Positions 37,292-46,507 are shown, counted from the stretch's first letter. The stretch is 64,000 nt of DNA from Holophagales bacterium (GCA_009836625.1 VXVC01000004.1:575037-639036), one strand, 5' to 3'. The notes: generated from the sequence alone by a model not told the origin. Program-made: numbers and translations.

Positions 37292-38329
37292 TTGAAGTAC
37301 TCGGTCACTCTCCTCCCGGGAGACGGAATCGGCCCCGAGGTCAGCAAGGCGATGGTCCGCGCGGTCGACTTCGTCACCGGCGGCCGCATCGACTGGGAGC
37401 CGGTCGTTGCCGGCAGCACGGCCGTCGACCAAGGACTCTCGCCGCTCCCTGACGAGGCGATCGACTCCATCCGCCGCAACCGGATCGCGATCAAGGGACC
37501 CCTGCAGACGCCGGTCGCCGGCGGCTGGCGCAGCGTGAACGTACTCCTTCGCCAGTCGCTGGAACTGTTCGCCTGCGTCAGACCCGTGCGCTCGATGCCG
37601 GGGAACACGCTGGCCCGCTACCAGGGCGTCGACCAGGTCATCGTGCGCGAGAACACGGAAGGGCTCTACAGCGGCCGCGAGCACGAAGTCGTCGACGGTG
37701 TCGTCGAGGCGCTCAAGATCGTCACGAGGGACGCGTCGCGGCGGATCATGCAGTTCGCCTTCGAGTACGCCCGCAGCCATGGCCGCAAGAAACTCACGAT
37801 CGTCCACAAAGCCTCGATCACGCCCCTCTCGGACAACCTGTTTCTGGATTGCGCACGCGAGTGCGAGCGGAACTACCCCTTCTTTCAGGTCGAGTACCTG
37901 CCGCTCGACAATCTCGCGCTCGACCTCGCCACCGACCCGACCCGCTTCGACATGCTCGTGATGGGCAACCTGGACGGCGACCTGATCAGCGACCTCTGCG
38001 CCGGACTGGTCGGCGGCCTGGGTGTCGTTCCGGGCGCGAACTACGGTGAGGGCTGCGCCGTCTTCGAGGCGGTCCACGGCACGGCGCCCGACATCGCCGG
38101 CCGCGACCTGGCCAACCCGATCGCTCTCATCCTGTCGGCCGAGTTGATGCTCCGCTATGTGGGCGAAGCCGACGCGGCCGACCACCTGCGCGCCGGGGTC
38201 GAGCGGCTGCTGGTTGCCGGCAAGTCGCTCACCCGGGACCTGGGCGGATCGGCGAACACCTCCGAACTCACGGACGCGCTCCTGGCCGAACTTGACGCCG
38301 TCGCCGGGGAACGGGACGACGCCCGATGA
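37292..38329 (+). CDS. Isocitrate/isopropylmalate dehydrogenase family protein, probable NAD-isocitrate dehydrogenase catalytic subunit
   Basis: 345 aa. Canonical beta-decarboxylating dehydrogenase: LLPGDGIGPEVS at the N-terminus, the isocitrate-type substrate loop RSVNVLLRQ (SxN), VRENTEGLYSG, catalytic lysine in VHKASI, aspartates in DNLALDL and DGDLISDL, and the nucleotide loop HGTAPDIAGRDLANP. The loop sequence favours NAD over NADP (no downstream Lys/Tyr pair; inference). TTG start at 37292, four bases after the ThDP gene stop. It is directly followed by a paralogue with a 4-base overlap. Confidence 0.88.
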   Translation: MKYSVTLLPGDGIGPEVSKAMVRAVDFVTGGRIDWEPVVAGSTAVDQGLSPLPDEAIDSIRRNRIAIKGPLQTPVAGGWRSVNVLLRQSLELFACVRPVRSMPGNTLARYQGVDQVIVRENTEGLYSGREHEVVDGVVEALKIVTRDASRRIMQFAFEYARSHGRKKLTIVHKASITPLSDNLFLDCARECERNYPFFQVEYLPLDNLALDLATDPTRFDMLVMGNLDGDLISDLCAGLVGGLGVVPGANYGEGCAVFEAVHGTAPDIAGRDLANPIALILSAELMLRYVGEADAADHLRAGVERLLVAGKSLTRDLGGSANTSELTDALLAELDAVAGERDDAR

Positions 38330-39369
38330 CTGCCTCCGACAAGACCGCTGCCCGGCCCCGGGTCGCCCTGATCGTGGGCAGTATCGGCATCGGCGCCGAG
38401 ACCGCGCCGCCGGTGCTCGAGATCCTGGAGTCCGTTGGCGCCGACTTCGACTTCGTCCGCGTCGACGTGCCGACCGCGGTGCGCCGCAACACGGAGAGTG
38501 TCCTGGGCGAAGCGGCCGACACGATCCGCGAGTGCCGGGTGGCGCTGAAGACCCGCCTCATCGGCCCGGGTCGCGACGCCGTGCGGGTGGGGCCGGGACC
38601 GCAGAACCCGAACGTCGCCCTGCGGCAGATGCTCGGGCTCTGGGCCAGCGTGCGTCCCGTGCGTTCGATTCCGGGGCTGCCGACCCGCTATCCCGACCTC
38701 GACGTGCTGCTCATCCGCGAGATCACCGAGAGCGTCTACCGCGGCATCGAGCACGAGATCGTGGACGGCGTGGTCGAGAGCATGAAGGTGGTCAGCCGCG
38801 CGGCGTGTGAACGCATTGCCGACTATGCCTTCCGCATCGCCCAGCGTCACGGACGCCGGAAGGTCACCGCCATCCACAAGGCGAACATCATGAAGCAGAG
38901 CGACGGCCTGTTCCTGGACACGGTCCGGTCGATCGCCGCCGGCTACGCCGACATCGAGGTGGACGACTGCATCGTCGACGCGGCCTGCATGCGTCTCGTG
39001 CTGAATCCGTACGACTTCGACGTGATGCTGATGGAGAACCTCTACGGCGACATCCTGAGCAACTTAGGCGCCGGCCTCGCCGGCGGCATCTCCACCGGCC
39101 ATGCGATCAACGTCGGCGACGACTGCCACGTCTTCGAGGCCGTCCACGGTGACGCCCCGCACCTGATCGGCACCGGCCAGGCGAACCTGCTGCCGCTGCT
39201 CACACCGGCGATCGCGCTACTCCGGCACTTCGACCTCTACGACGAAGCGAACCGGATCGATCAGGCGGTGACCAACGTCCTCGAGGAAGGCCGGAGCCTG
39301 ACACCCGATCTGGGCGGCAAGTCGTCCACCTGGCAGATGGCGCGCAGCATCATCGCGGCGATGAACTAG
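38326..39369 (+). CDS. Isocitrate dehydrogenase-like paralogue, degenerate substrate and nucleotide loops
   Basis: 347 aa, overlapping the previous gene by ATGA. Same fold, but key loops are changed: the glycine-rich N-terminus reads GSIGIGAETAPP instead of GDGIGPEV, the SxN loop reads NPNVALRQ, RENTEG is REITESVY, and the nucleotide loop reads HGDAPHLIGTGQANL. The catalytic lysine (IHKANI) and the aspartates (ENLYGDILS) remain. I infer a non-catalytic or regulatory partner of the upstream protein, analogous to heteromeric eukaryotic IDH3. Its end overlaps the convergent fusion gene by 20 bases. Confidence 0.82.
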   Translation: MTASDKTAARPRVALIVGSIGIGAETAPPVLEILESVGADFDFVRVDVPTAVRRNTESVLGEAADTIRECRVALKTRLIGPGRDAVRVGPGPQNPNVALRQMLGLWASVRPVRSIPGLPTRYPDLDVLLIREITESVYRGIEHEIVDGVVESMKVVSRAACERIADYAFRIAQRHGRRKVTAIHKANIMKQSDGLFLDTVRSIAAGYADIEVDDCIVDAACMRLVLNPYDFDVMLMENLYGDILSNLGAGLAGGISTGHAINVGDDCHVFEAVHGDAPHLIGTGQANLLPLLTPAIALLRHFDLYDEANRIDQAVTNVLEEGRSLTPDLGGKSSTWQMARSIIAAMN

Positions 39370-41665
39370 GTCTCAGCCCGGCCAGTAGCCGCGCCAATCC
39401 CGCGCGCACACGCTCCACTTCCGCACTGCTCAGATACGGGGCGAGGACCTCGAAGTCCGCACCGTCGGGCTCATCGACACTTCCGGCTGCCAGCACCCGT
39501 AGCGAACGCACCTGGCGCTCCCCCAGTCGGATCAGGGCCGGGCGGATCTCCTCCAGCTCCAGTGTGGGCGCCGCGGCCGGCGTCCGGCGCTGGACCGCCT
39601 TGGCCAGGTCGATCTGAAGCGCGAACCAGTCGCGTACCGGCTGCGGATCGAGGCCGAAGCGGGCAGCGTTCCGTTCGGCCGCCGCCAGCACCGCGCGTTC
39701 CCGTTCCAGGTCCTCTATCGGCGCACCCCGCGCCGACTTCCACGAGGCGACAACCGGCATGAAGGCGAGCCGGCGAGCCGTCAGGTCGAGCAGATGGTCC
39801 AGCTCGTCCCGCTCCTGGCCGCTGCCGAACCACTCCTCGCGGCGGGCCTCGAGCCAGCGCTCGCTGCGCTGGACCCAGCGGTCGACCGCGGGCCCGAGAT
39901 CATCCGCCCGTTCTGGAGCAACCCAGAACACCTTGCGGTCGAGCGATGGTTCGCAGCGACGCCGCCATCCGTCACGGCCGAAGTGCTCGACCTCGAACGA
40001 ATCGGTGACGAAGGCGTCCACTTCGTCCCGTTCCAGGCGGCCGGGCAGCGAGAGGTTGTCGTCGACCGCGGTGATCCCGGTGGCGCCGTCTCCAAAGCGC
40101 TCCCGCGTCCAGCTCTCCAGGATGCCGCCGCGATTGACGGCCACGCGGCGCGGCGGCTCGGGCGCGGACGTCGCGCTGACCACGCAGGGACCGCCCGCCG
40201 CGACCGCCCGGCTCATCCACCCCACTGCGGCGCGCCCGGGCCGCCAGGTAACGCCGCTCATCGCGAGGTCGAAGTCATCCGCAGCCATCGACGCCGCCAG
40301 GTCCGGCCAGTCGAAGGGGCGGAAGTCCAGGTCGAAGCCGAGGTCGGAGGCGAGTCGTTCGGCGACCTCGATGTCGAAGCCCAGGCGGGCCGTCTCTTCG
40401 TCCACGGCCCCCTCGACGGTCGAGAAAGGGGGATAGTCGCCACTGGTCCCGACGCGGAGCACCGGCTTCGCGGGCACGGCGGACTGCGCCGCCGAGGAGG
40501 CCTCGTCCAGTTCCGCGGCGGTGAAGCGCACCGAAGCGATCCAGGGCTCCTCCCCCGGCGTGAAGTGGCCGTACGTCGTGGCAACGAAGGTGCCGTCCGG
40601 CAGCAGTTCGAGGCCCGGGTACGCCGTGTCCGCGGCATACCTGTTGTCCATCAGCCGCACCCGCGCCTCGCCCGCCCAGGGCTCACGGCCCCCGCGCCGC
40701 AGGTCCTGGTACTGGCCCAGCCAGCCCACCCAGTCGCCGCGCCAGGGGCTGGACGGCTCCTGGTCGCGGAACGTGATGAAGAGGCGGCCGTCCGGCGTGT
40801 AGCGGCCGACATGCCGATCCCCGGTCAGCGAGGACGGCAGTTCGATCGGCCGGCTCCAGGTGCGGCCCTCGTCGGGCGAGAAGACGACGAAGGAGTTGAA
40901 CTGGCGGCTGTTCTCCCGCAGCAGCACGGCGATCTCGCGGCCGTCGGGAGACCGGATCAGACCCGGCTCGCAGAGGTGCGCCTCCGGGTGCTCGGCGATG
41001 ATCTCGGGTTCCGACCACGTGAGACCGTCGTCGAGCGAGATCGTCTTGTAGACCTTGAACTCGGGTTCGAAGCCGGGAATCCGCTCGTAGCGGGACGTCG
41101 GCCGGCGGAAGAAGCGTCCGTCGTCGTGGAACAGCGCCATCAGCTCTCCGTCCAGGCTGCGCAGCCGTTCGACCGACGACATCGCGACGACGCCGCCGAA
41201 GTGACCGATCGGCTCGAGCCCGGTCCAGGTCGCGCCCTCGTCCTCCGAGCGCGCCATCCGCACCGGGTAGAGCCCCGAGAACATGATGAGGCGCCGCCGG
41301 CCGTCCGCGAGATCGACCGGAAAGACGGTCGGCGTCTCCATCGATGTCGCCCAGCTCGCCGGCGTCGGCAACCGCCCGCTCCACGTGAGCCCGCCGTCCT
41401 CGCTCCGCTTCATGACGATCGGGCCAGCGCCGTGGCCCTTCGGGTAGACGGTCAGGATCGAGCGCTGGTCGGAGAGGAGAACCGTCGTCGGATGGCCGAG
41501 GTACTGCCCCGGTTCCCGGTCGACAACGACCTGGCGATGGGTTTCGCCCGCCCAGTCGACCCAGCGGAGCGGCTCGTCGCCTGCGCCCCGGCAGGCCAGC
41601 GCCGCCGGCAGCAGGAGCGCCGCGAGCAGCACGACGATCCGGGGCTGGACCGAAGCCGAGGTCAC
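39350..41665 (-). CDS. Secreted fusion: sialidase-like propeller + cyclohexadienyl dehydratase (PheC-like) + chorismate mutase (AroQ-type)
   Basis: 771 aa in one open frame. The GTG start at 41665 overlaps the alkD-like stop (GTGA) and gives a signal peptide ending at LPAALAC (possible lipoprotein). Residues about 26-395 form a BNR/sialidase-like propeller with four Asp-boxes (SEDGGLTW, SEDEGATW, SLDDGLTW, SPDEGRTW). Residues 403-612 resemble periplasmic cyclohexadienyl dehydratase: LRVGTSGDYPPFS, DFDLAMSGVTW, VNRGG and TDSFE, where the glutamate matches the catalytic one in that family. Residues 621-705 resemble secreted AroQ chorismate mutase: LLDLTARRLAFMPVVASWK, PIEDLERE, and ALQIDLAKAVQRR. 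The last two domains would turn chorismate to prephenate to phenylpyruvate (or arogenate to phenylalanine) outside the cytoplasm. A sialidase activity is not supported: no FRIP motif. Confidence 0.85.
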   Translation of the reverse strand: MTSASVQPRIVVLLAALLLPAALACRGAGDEPLRWVDWAGETHRQVVVDREPGQYLGHPTTVLLSDQRSILTVYPKGHGAGPIVMKRSEDGGLTWSGRLPTPASWATSMETPTVFPVDLADGRRRLIMFSGLYPVRMARSEDEGATWTGLEPIGHFGGVVAMSSVERLRSLDGELMALFHDDGRFFRRPTSRYERIPGFEPEFKVYKTISLDDGLTWSEPEIIAEHPEAHLCEPGLIRSPDGREIAVLLRENSRQFNSFVVFSPDEGRTWSRPIELPSSLTGDRHVGRYTPDGRLFITFRDQEPSSPWRGDWVGWLGQYQDLRRGGREPWAGEARVRLMDNRYAADTAYPGLELLPDGTFVATTYGHFTPGEEPWIASVRFTAAELDEASSAAQSAVPAKPVLRVGTSGDYPPFSTVEGAVDEETARLGFDIEVAERLASDLGFDLDFRPFDWPDLAASMAADDFDLAMSGVTWRPGRAAVGWMSRAVAAGGPCVVSATSAPEPPRRVAVNRGGILESWTRERFGDGATGITAVDDNLSLPGRLERDEVDAFVTDSFEVEHFGRDGWRRRCEPSLDRKVFWVAPERADDLGPAVDRWVQRSERWLEARREEWFGSGQERDELDHLLDLTARRLAFMPVVASWKSARGAPIEDLERERAVLAAAERNAARFGLDPQPVRDWFALQIDLAKAVQRRTPAAAPTLELEEIRPALIRLGERQVRSLRVLAAGSVDEPDGADFEVLAPYLSSAEVERVRAGLARLLAGLRPSSSPR

Positions 41666-42393
41666 GCCTCGTTCCTCAAGTTCTTCAGCGCCTCCCGCCG
41701 GCTGAGCGGACTCAGTCCCTCCTCGTGCTCCCGCACGAAGCGCCGCACTTCGTGAGGATCGTGCCAGGCCAGGTCGCGCAGCGCCCAGCCGATCGCCTTG
41801 CGGATGAAGAACTCGCCGCCGAAGCGGGACCCCAGCAGGTTCTCGCCGATCGTCGCGTGCAGAAGCTCCAGGTCCGTCGCGCCCTTGCGGCCGAGCTGGC
41901 AGATCATCGACGCGCGCCGCTTCCACATGTCGGGGCACCGGCTCCACACGTTCATCCGTTTCGCCATCGTCTTCGGATACCGCTCGACGAGTTCCCGTAG
42001 GCGGTGGCTCGCAACGGCGTCCACGTAGTCCCACCAGGCGCCGGTCACGATCATCTCCTCGAAGACCGGCAGAGCCTTCATCGTGCGCAGGGGCTTGTAC
42101 GCCCGGTAGCCGCTGAGGTCGACCGCGGCGTGCCGTTCCTCGCGGCGGCCGGCGGTCCGCCAAAGCGTCAGAACGGTCGAGCGCCACTCCTCGAAGCCTT
42201 CCAGCGGGTGGTTCCGGAAAGCCGCGCGGCCGATCTTCCGCAGTTCCGGCGTCTTCACGCCCCAGAACGGAATCTCCGACTTCATGTAGGCCTGCTGGCC
42301 CTTTGCCCGCTCGGGGTCTCCGGCGGCCTTCAATTCGCGCCGCAGTTCCAGAATCAGCTTCCGGCCCGCCGGCGGGGGCCGCAGTTCAGACAT
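41662..42393 (-). CDS. AlkD-like DNA alkylation repair protein
   Basis: 243 aa of HEAT-like helical repeats: [47 protein letters not shown] and [19 protein letters not shown] are hallmarks of the AlkC/AlkD glycosylase family, which excises alkylated bases, with the catalytic aspartate in WDYVD. Cytoplasmic. The ATG at 42393 lies 8 bases after a TACGAT box. It overlaps the downstream fusion gene by GTGA, an unexpected pairing with a secreted enzyme. Confidence 0.9.
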   Translation of the reverse strand: MSELRPPPAGRKLILELRRELKAAGDPERAKGQQAYMKSEIPFWGVKTPELRKIGRAAFRNHPLEGFEEWRSTVLTLWRTAGRREERHAAVDLSGYRAYKPLRTMKALPVFEEMIVTGAWWDYVDAVASHRLRELVERYPKTMAKRMNVWSRCPDMWKRRASMICQLGRKGATDLELLHATIGENLLGSRFGGEFFIRKAIGWALRDLAWHDPHEVRRFVREHEEGLSPLSRREALKNLRNEA

Positions 42394-42401
42394 CGCGTCG
42401 A

Positions 42402-42407
42402 ATCGTA
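42402..42407 (-). promoter_or_regulatory. Candidate -10 box for alkD-like gene (leaderless-type)
   Basis: TACGAT read leftward, 8 bases before the ATG at 42393; no Shine-Dalgarno sequence in between. Confidence 0.5.
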
Positions 42408-42430
42408 CAGGCGGTGGGTTTCGCGGCGGG

Positions 42431-42436
42431 TATCCT
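42431..42436 (+). promoter_or_regulatory. Candidate -10 box for DUF255 gene (leaderless-type)
   Basis: TATCCT, 7 bases before the GTG at 42444; supports that start over the longer upstream reading. It faces the alkD-like box 23 bases away on the other strand. Confidence 0.5.
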
Positions 42437-42443
42437 CGATGCC

Positions 42444-44912
42444 GTGCCTGTTGCCGCCTGGATCGCAGGGGGCCTTACCGTCGTCTGGCTGTCCGTGTCG
42501 AACGCCCCCGCCCTCGCCGTCCCGCCTCCGGGCGCCGGAGCGCGCCCGCCGAAGCTCCAGGCCAGGCTGGAAGCGGCCCTGACGGCGATGCCGGACGACT
42601 ACGAGCCCCGGACCGAGCATCTGGATCCGGACGGCCGACCACTGTTCCTGAATCGGCTCGTCCTCGAAACCTCGCCCTATCTCCGACAGCACGCTCACAA
42701 CCCCGTCGACTGGTTCCCCTGGGGCGAAGAGGCCTTCGAACGGGCAAAGGCGGAGGACAAGCCCGTCTTCCTCTCGATCGGCTACTCCACCTGCCACTGG
42801 TGCCACGTGATGGAGCGCGAGAGCTTCGACAACGTGGAAGTCGCGCGCCTGATGAACGAGCTGTTCATCTGCATCAAGGTGGACCGGGAGCAGCGGCCCG
42901 ACATCGACGACATCTACATGACCGCGGTCCAGGTCACCCAGCAACGGGGCGGCTGGCCGATGTCGAGCTTCCTGCTCCCCGACCGGCGGCCCTTCTTCGG
43001 CGCCACGTACTTTCCGCCCCAGCAGTTCGTCAACCTGATGCGTCAGGTCGACGCGGCGTGGCGGGAGCGCAGAGCCGACCTCGAAACGAGCGCCGCCCAG
43101 ATCACGGACCTCGTTCAGCAGATCACCGCGGCCCGCGGCGCTGCCAAGAACCTGGGTCGGGCGGTGATCGGCGAAGCGGTTCAGGGCCTCGTGGCCAGCA
43201 CGGACCGGGTCCACGGCGGCTTCGGCGGGGCGCCCAAGTTCCCCAACGAAACCAACCTCCTGCTGCTGCTCGAGGAGGCGCTCCGCACCGGCGACCGGGC
43301 GCCGCTCGACGCGGCCCTGCTCACCCTGCGCGCGATGGCGCGCGGCGGCATCCACGACCAGGTCGGCGGCGGTTTCCACCGCTACTCGGTGGACGGGCAC
43401 TGGCTGGTGCCCCACTTCGAGAAGATGCTCTACAACCAGGCCCACCTGCTCCGCGCCTACGCGCTGGCCTACCGGCTGACCGGCGATCCGCTACTGGCGC
43501 GGGTGGCCCGCGAGACCGCGGACTACGTCCTGCGCGACATGACCTCCCCGGCGGGCGCCTTCTACTCCGCCACCGACGCGGACAGCGAGGCCGAGGACGG
43601 CGAGTCGGTCGAGGGCGAGTTCTTCGTCTGGACCAAGGACCAGTTACGGGAGGCCCTGGAGCCCGCCGACGCCGAACTGACGATTCGCCTCTTCGGCGTT
43701 ACTGACGCGGGGAACTTCGAACACCGGAACATCCTCTTCCTCGACCGGCCGCTGGACGAGAGCGCCGCCGACTTCGGACTGCCGCTGGACGGGCTGCTCA
43801 ACCGGCTCGACGACATCCGCGAGCGCCTCTACCAGGTCCGCGAGCATCGTCCCCATCCGCTGCGCGACGACAAGGTACTCACCTCCTGGAACGGGATGAT
43901 GATCCACGCCCTGGCCGAGGCCGCCGACGCGCTCGCCGAGCCGTCCTACGCCGAGGCCGCCGCGCGGGCGGCGGAGTTCCTCTGGCGCAACAGCCGCCGC
44001 GAGGACGGCGGCCTGTGGCGCGTCTGGCTCGACGGTCAGGCCTCGACTCCTGGCCTGGTCCAGGACTACGCCCACCTGGCTCACGCGTTCGTCGCTCTTT
44101 ACGACGTGACCTCCGGCAGCAAGTGGCTTGAACGGTCGGCGACCGTCGCGGCGGAGATGGTCGATCGCTTCTGGGATCCCACTCCCGCTCCGGTGGAGGA
44201 AGGCAGCCCCAGACAGCCGAGCCCCGGCAGCGGTTTCTTCATCGCCGAGCGGGAGAAGGCCAACCTGCTGATCGCCCAGCCCAAAAGCCCGACCGACGGC
44301 GCCGTTCCCTCCGGCAACTCGGTGGCCGTCCGCGCCCTGGCCGAACTCGGCCGCCGCACCGGCGACCGGAACGTCACCGACCGCGCCCTCGCCACCGTCG
44401 CCGCGTTCGCCACCAACATCGAGAGGATGCCGGCTGCCTACACCTACATGCTGACCGGACTCGCCGTGGCCCTCGACGGCAACGCCGGTCCCCGGGCCAC
44501 CGCCGGCAACGGCGCCGTCCTCGCCGCCGCCTCCCTGCGACCCGCCGACGATGCCGGCGAGTACGAAGTCGACGTCGACCTCGTGATCAAGGAAGGCTGG
44601 CACCTGAACGGCCCCGAGCCGCTCCAGGAAGACCTGATCGGCACCACCGTCGAAGGCACCGGCGGCCGCTTCGACATCACCAACCTCCGCTACCCGGAAC
44701 CTCGGCTAACCCAGGTCAGCACCCAGTCCGGTGACGTTCTGATCTACGAAGGCCGGCAGCGCATCTCGTTCCGGCTCCGCCCGACCTCGACCTCTGATCC
44801 GCGACCCGTATCGATCCCGATTTCTCTCCGACTCCAGGCCTGCGACGACCAGCTCTGTCTACTCCCCGAGACGGTCGTCCTCGAGGTCCCCCTGGGTGCG
44901 CGGGTCTTCTGA
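42444..44912 (+). CDS. DUF255 thioredoxin-domain protein (YyaL/SPATA20-like), exported
   Basis: 822 aa. The GTG start gives a signal peptide ([20 protein letters not shown]). The N-terminal DUF255 thioredoxin-like domain has [21 protein letters not shown] and [14 protein letters not shown] with a CxxC pair (about 116-119), then TGGWP-like [10 protein letters not shown]. An (alpha/alpha)6 barrel resembling AGE/glycoside hydrolases follows ([37 protein letters not shown]). The last ~110 residues are an added beta-rich domain ([18 protein letters not shown] onwards) resembling the N-terminal domain of DsbD-type proteins. Activity unknown for the family. The last codons and stop lie inside the left arm of a 143-bp inverted-repeat element. 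Confidence 0.88.
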   Translation: MPVAAWIAGGLTVVWLSVSNAPALAVPPPGAGARPPKLQARLEAALTAMPDDYEPRTEHLDPDGRPLFLNRLVLETSPYLRQHAHNPVDWFPWGEEAFERAKAEDKPVFLSIGYSTCHWCHVMERESFDNVEVARLMNELFICIKVDREQRPDIDDIYMTAVQVTQQRGGWPMSSFLLPDRRPFFGATYFPPQQFVNLMRQVDAAWRERRADLETSAAQITDLVQQITAARGAAKNLGRAVIGEAVQGLVASTDRVHGGFGGAPKFPNETNLLLLLEEALRTGDRAPLDAALLTLRAMARGGIHDQVGGGFHRYSVDGHWLVPHFEKMLYNQAHLLRAYALAYRLTGDPLLARVARETADYVLRDMTSPAGAFYSATDADSEAEDGESVEGEFFVWTKDQLREALEPADAELTIRLFGVTDAGNFEHRNILFLDRPLDESAADFGLPLDGLLNRLDDIRERLYQVREHRPHPLRDDKVLTSWNGMMIHALAEAADALAEPSYAEAAARAAEFLWRNSRREDGGLWRVWLDGQASTPGLVQDYAHLAHAFVALYDVTSGSKWLERSATVAAEMVDRFWDPTPAPVEEGSPRQPSPGSGFFIAEREKANLLIAQPKSPTDGAVPSGNSVAVRALAELGRRTGDRNVTDRALATVAAFATNIERMPAAYTYMLTGLAVALDGNAGPRATAGNGAVLAAASLRPADDAGEYEVDVDLVIKEGWHLNGPEPLQEDLIGTTVEGTGGRFDITNLRYPEPRLTQVSTQSGDVLIYEGRQRISFRLRPTSTSDPRPVSIPISLRLQACDDQLCLLPETVVLEVPLGARVF

Positions 44913-45034
44913 CCCGCCCTCGGGCGGAGCCGCGAAGCGGCGCAGCCCGAAACAAAGCAGCCGCCGGCCAAGGCCGGCGACGAATGCTGGACGCCGCCTC
45001 CGGCGGCAGCGGGTCAGAGGACCCGCGCACCCAG
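44892..45034. repeat. 143-bp element with 26-bp terminal inverted repeats (MITE/REP-like)
   Basis: The left arm (44892-44917) and the right arm (45009-45034) are reverse complements at 25 of 26 positions. Each arm itself contains a 7-bp hairpin, GCGGGTC/GACCCGC around a 4-base loop. Inside are more hairpins: GCCGGCC/GGCCGGC near 44970 and GCCGCC/GGCGGC near 44993-45007. The left arm includes the stop codon of the DUF255 gene. It may be a mobile miniature element, a BIME-type repeat, or a bidirectional terminator. No flanking direct repeat is clear. Confidence 0.65.
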
Positions 45035-45144
45035 AGCACGCCCCCACCCGGCGCGAGAGTCTCTACTCCAGCCCGTCCGGGGGCCGGTAGAGAGGGTCCC
45101 GGCGGGCTCTGAACGAGCGACGCCGCTCAGCCGCGCCGCCGCCG
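45035..45144. other. Intergenic stretch after the inverted-repeat element
   Basis: About 110 GC-rich bases between the repeat element and the convergent PQQ-propeller gene's stop. No reading frame or clear T-run terminator seen. Confidence 0.4.
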
Positions 45145-46497
45145 TTACGGCGTAGCGATGCAGTACAGGTTGCGACGGCCGCGCAGGTAGATCTCGTCGC
45201 CGACGATGGCCGGTGAGGCGTCGAAGCGGTCGTCGAGTTCGTTCTCGGCGAGGACCTCGAAGGTCGGTCCCGCCTTCGCGACCAGGAACTCTCCGTCGCG
45301 GCTGGCGAAGTAGACACGGTCGCCGACCCCGACCGGCGACGCGTAGACGTTGCGGACCGCGCCGAGGCGCTGGTTCGCGTAGAGCGCCTCACCCGTCCCG
45401 GCGTCGAACGCCGAGAGGATGCCGTTGTTCGACTTCGTGAAGTAGATGACGCCTTCGTGCAGCAGCGGCGAAGGCACATACGGCGTGTCCCGGTCCACCG
45501 ACCAGACGACCTGCTCAGTGCCTGTGACATCGGCCTCGGCGCCGTCGAGACGCACCGCCAGCAGCTTGCTGCCGCGGAAGCCGCTGGTCAGGTAGACGAC
45601 GCCGTCGGAGTAGACGGGCGACGGGATCGCGTTGAGGGTCATGCCCGTCGCCTGCCAGATCGGTTCGCCGGTGTCCGCGTCATAGGCGCGGACGCGGTTC
45701 GTCGCGCTGGTGATCACCTGCGTCCGGCCGCCGTGCTCGACGACCAGTGGAGTCGTCCACGCCGTCATCTCGTCGCGGTCGCGACGCCAGATCTCTTCCC
45801 CCGTGTTCTTGTCGAGCGCGACCATGAAGGACTCGTCCTCGTGGTCCCAGATGACGTACACGCGGTCGCCGTGGAGCGCCGGCGAACTCCCCTCGCCGAA
45901 TCCGAGCCGGGTCCTCATGTCGCCGAAGTCGCGGCGCCAGAGCTCGGTCCCGTCGAGATCGAAAGCGTAGAGCCCCTGCGAACCGAAGAAGGCGATCAGC
46001 ACTTCACCGTCCGTGACCGGCGACCCGGAGGCCCAGGTGCCGTCGGGATGAGTGCTGCCGTGGGGCGCCTCCGTACGCACGGTCCGCTTCCACTCGGTCG
46101 ATCCATCCGCGCGGTTCAACGCGTGGACCTCGTAGCTCAGGACCTGATCCGGAGGGATGCCGTCACGTCTTCCGGCCGACCGCGGGTTCGCGACTTTCTC
46201 GCCGGTGGGCACTGCCGTGGTCAGGTAGAGACGATCGCCCCACACGATGGGCGAGGACAGTCCGAGACCCGGAACCGCCTTCTTCCACCGCACGTTCTTC
46301 GTTTCGGACCACTCGATCGGCGGATTCCCCGCCGGCGCCGATCCGGTGCGGCTCGGGCCGCGCCACGCCGGCCAGCCGCCTTCCACATCCGAACTCGCGG
46401 GCGGCGCCGCCAGCGCGATGCCGGCCGGAAAGGCCAGCGCGGCCGCCAGTACGACGTGCTTCGAGCGCAACACTCCATCCAGACGCATGACCGGCAC
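45145..46497 (-). CDS. Exported PQQ-binding-like beta-propeller protein
   Basis: 450 aa. Signal peptide ends near IALAAPPA. Repeated blades of the PQQ/BamB type follow: WPAWRGPSRTGSA, VPGLGLSSPIVWGDRLYLTTAV, YEVHALNRADGSTEWKRTV, ALDKNTGEEIWRRD, AYDADTGEPIWQ. This is the outer-membrane-protein-assembly-like propeller common in Planctomycetes and Acidobacteriota. No calcium/PQQ catalytic residues of methanol-dehydrogenase type can be recognised, so it is probably a binding or scaffold protein. The GTG at 46497 has AGGAGGG 6 bases upstream and is preferred to the ATG at 46488. It follows the metallohydrolase gene by 10 bases. Confidence 0.88.
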   Translation of the reverse strand: MPVMRLDGVLRSKHVVLAAALAFPAGIALAAPPASSDVEGGWPAWRGPSRTGSAPAGNPPIEWSETKNVRWKKAVPGLGLSSPIVWGDRLYLTTAVPTGEKVANPRSAGRRDGIPPDQVLSYEVHALNRADGSTEWKRTVRTEAPHGSTHPDGTWASGSPVTDGEVLIAFFGSQGLYAFDLDGTELWRRDFGDMRTRLGFGEGSSPALHGDRVYVIWDHEDESFMVALDKNTGEEIWRRDRDEMTAWTTPLVVEHGGRTQVITSATNRVRAYDADTGEPIWQATGMTLNAIPSPVYSDGVVYLTSGFRGSKLLAVRLDGAEADVTGTEQVVWSVDRDTPYVPSPLLHEGVIYFTKSNNGILSAFDAGTGEALYANQRLGAVRNVYASPVGVGDRVYFASRDGEFLVAKAGPTFEVLAENELDDRFDASPAIVGDEIYLRGRRNLYCIATP

Positions 46498-46507
46498 GGC
46501 GACCCTC

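Noticed and set aside
39350-40630. Reading the fusion gene's N-terminal part as a true sialidase
   Set aside because: Asp-boxes alone occur in many propellers; no FRIP motif or arginine triad could be identified.
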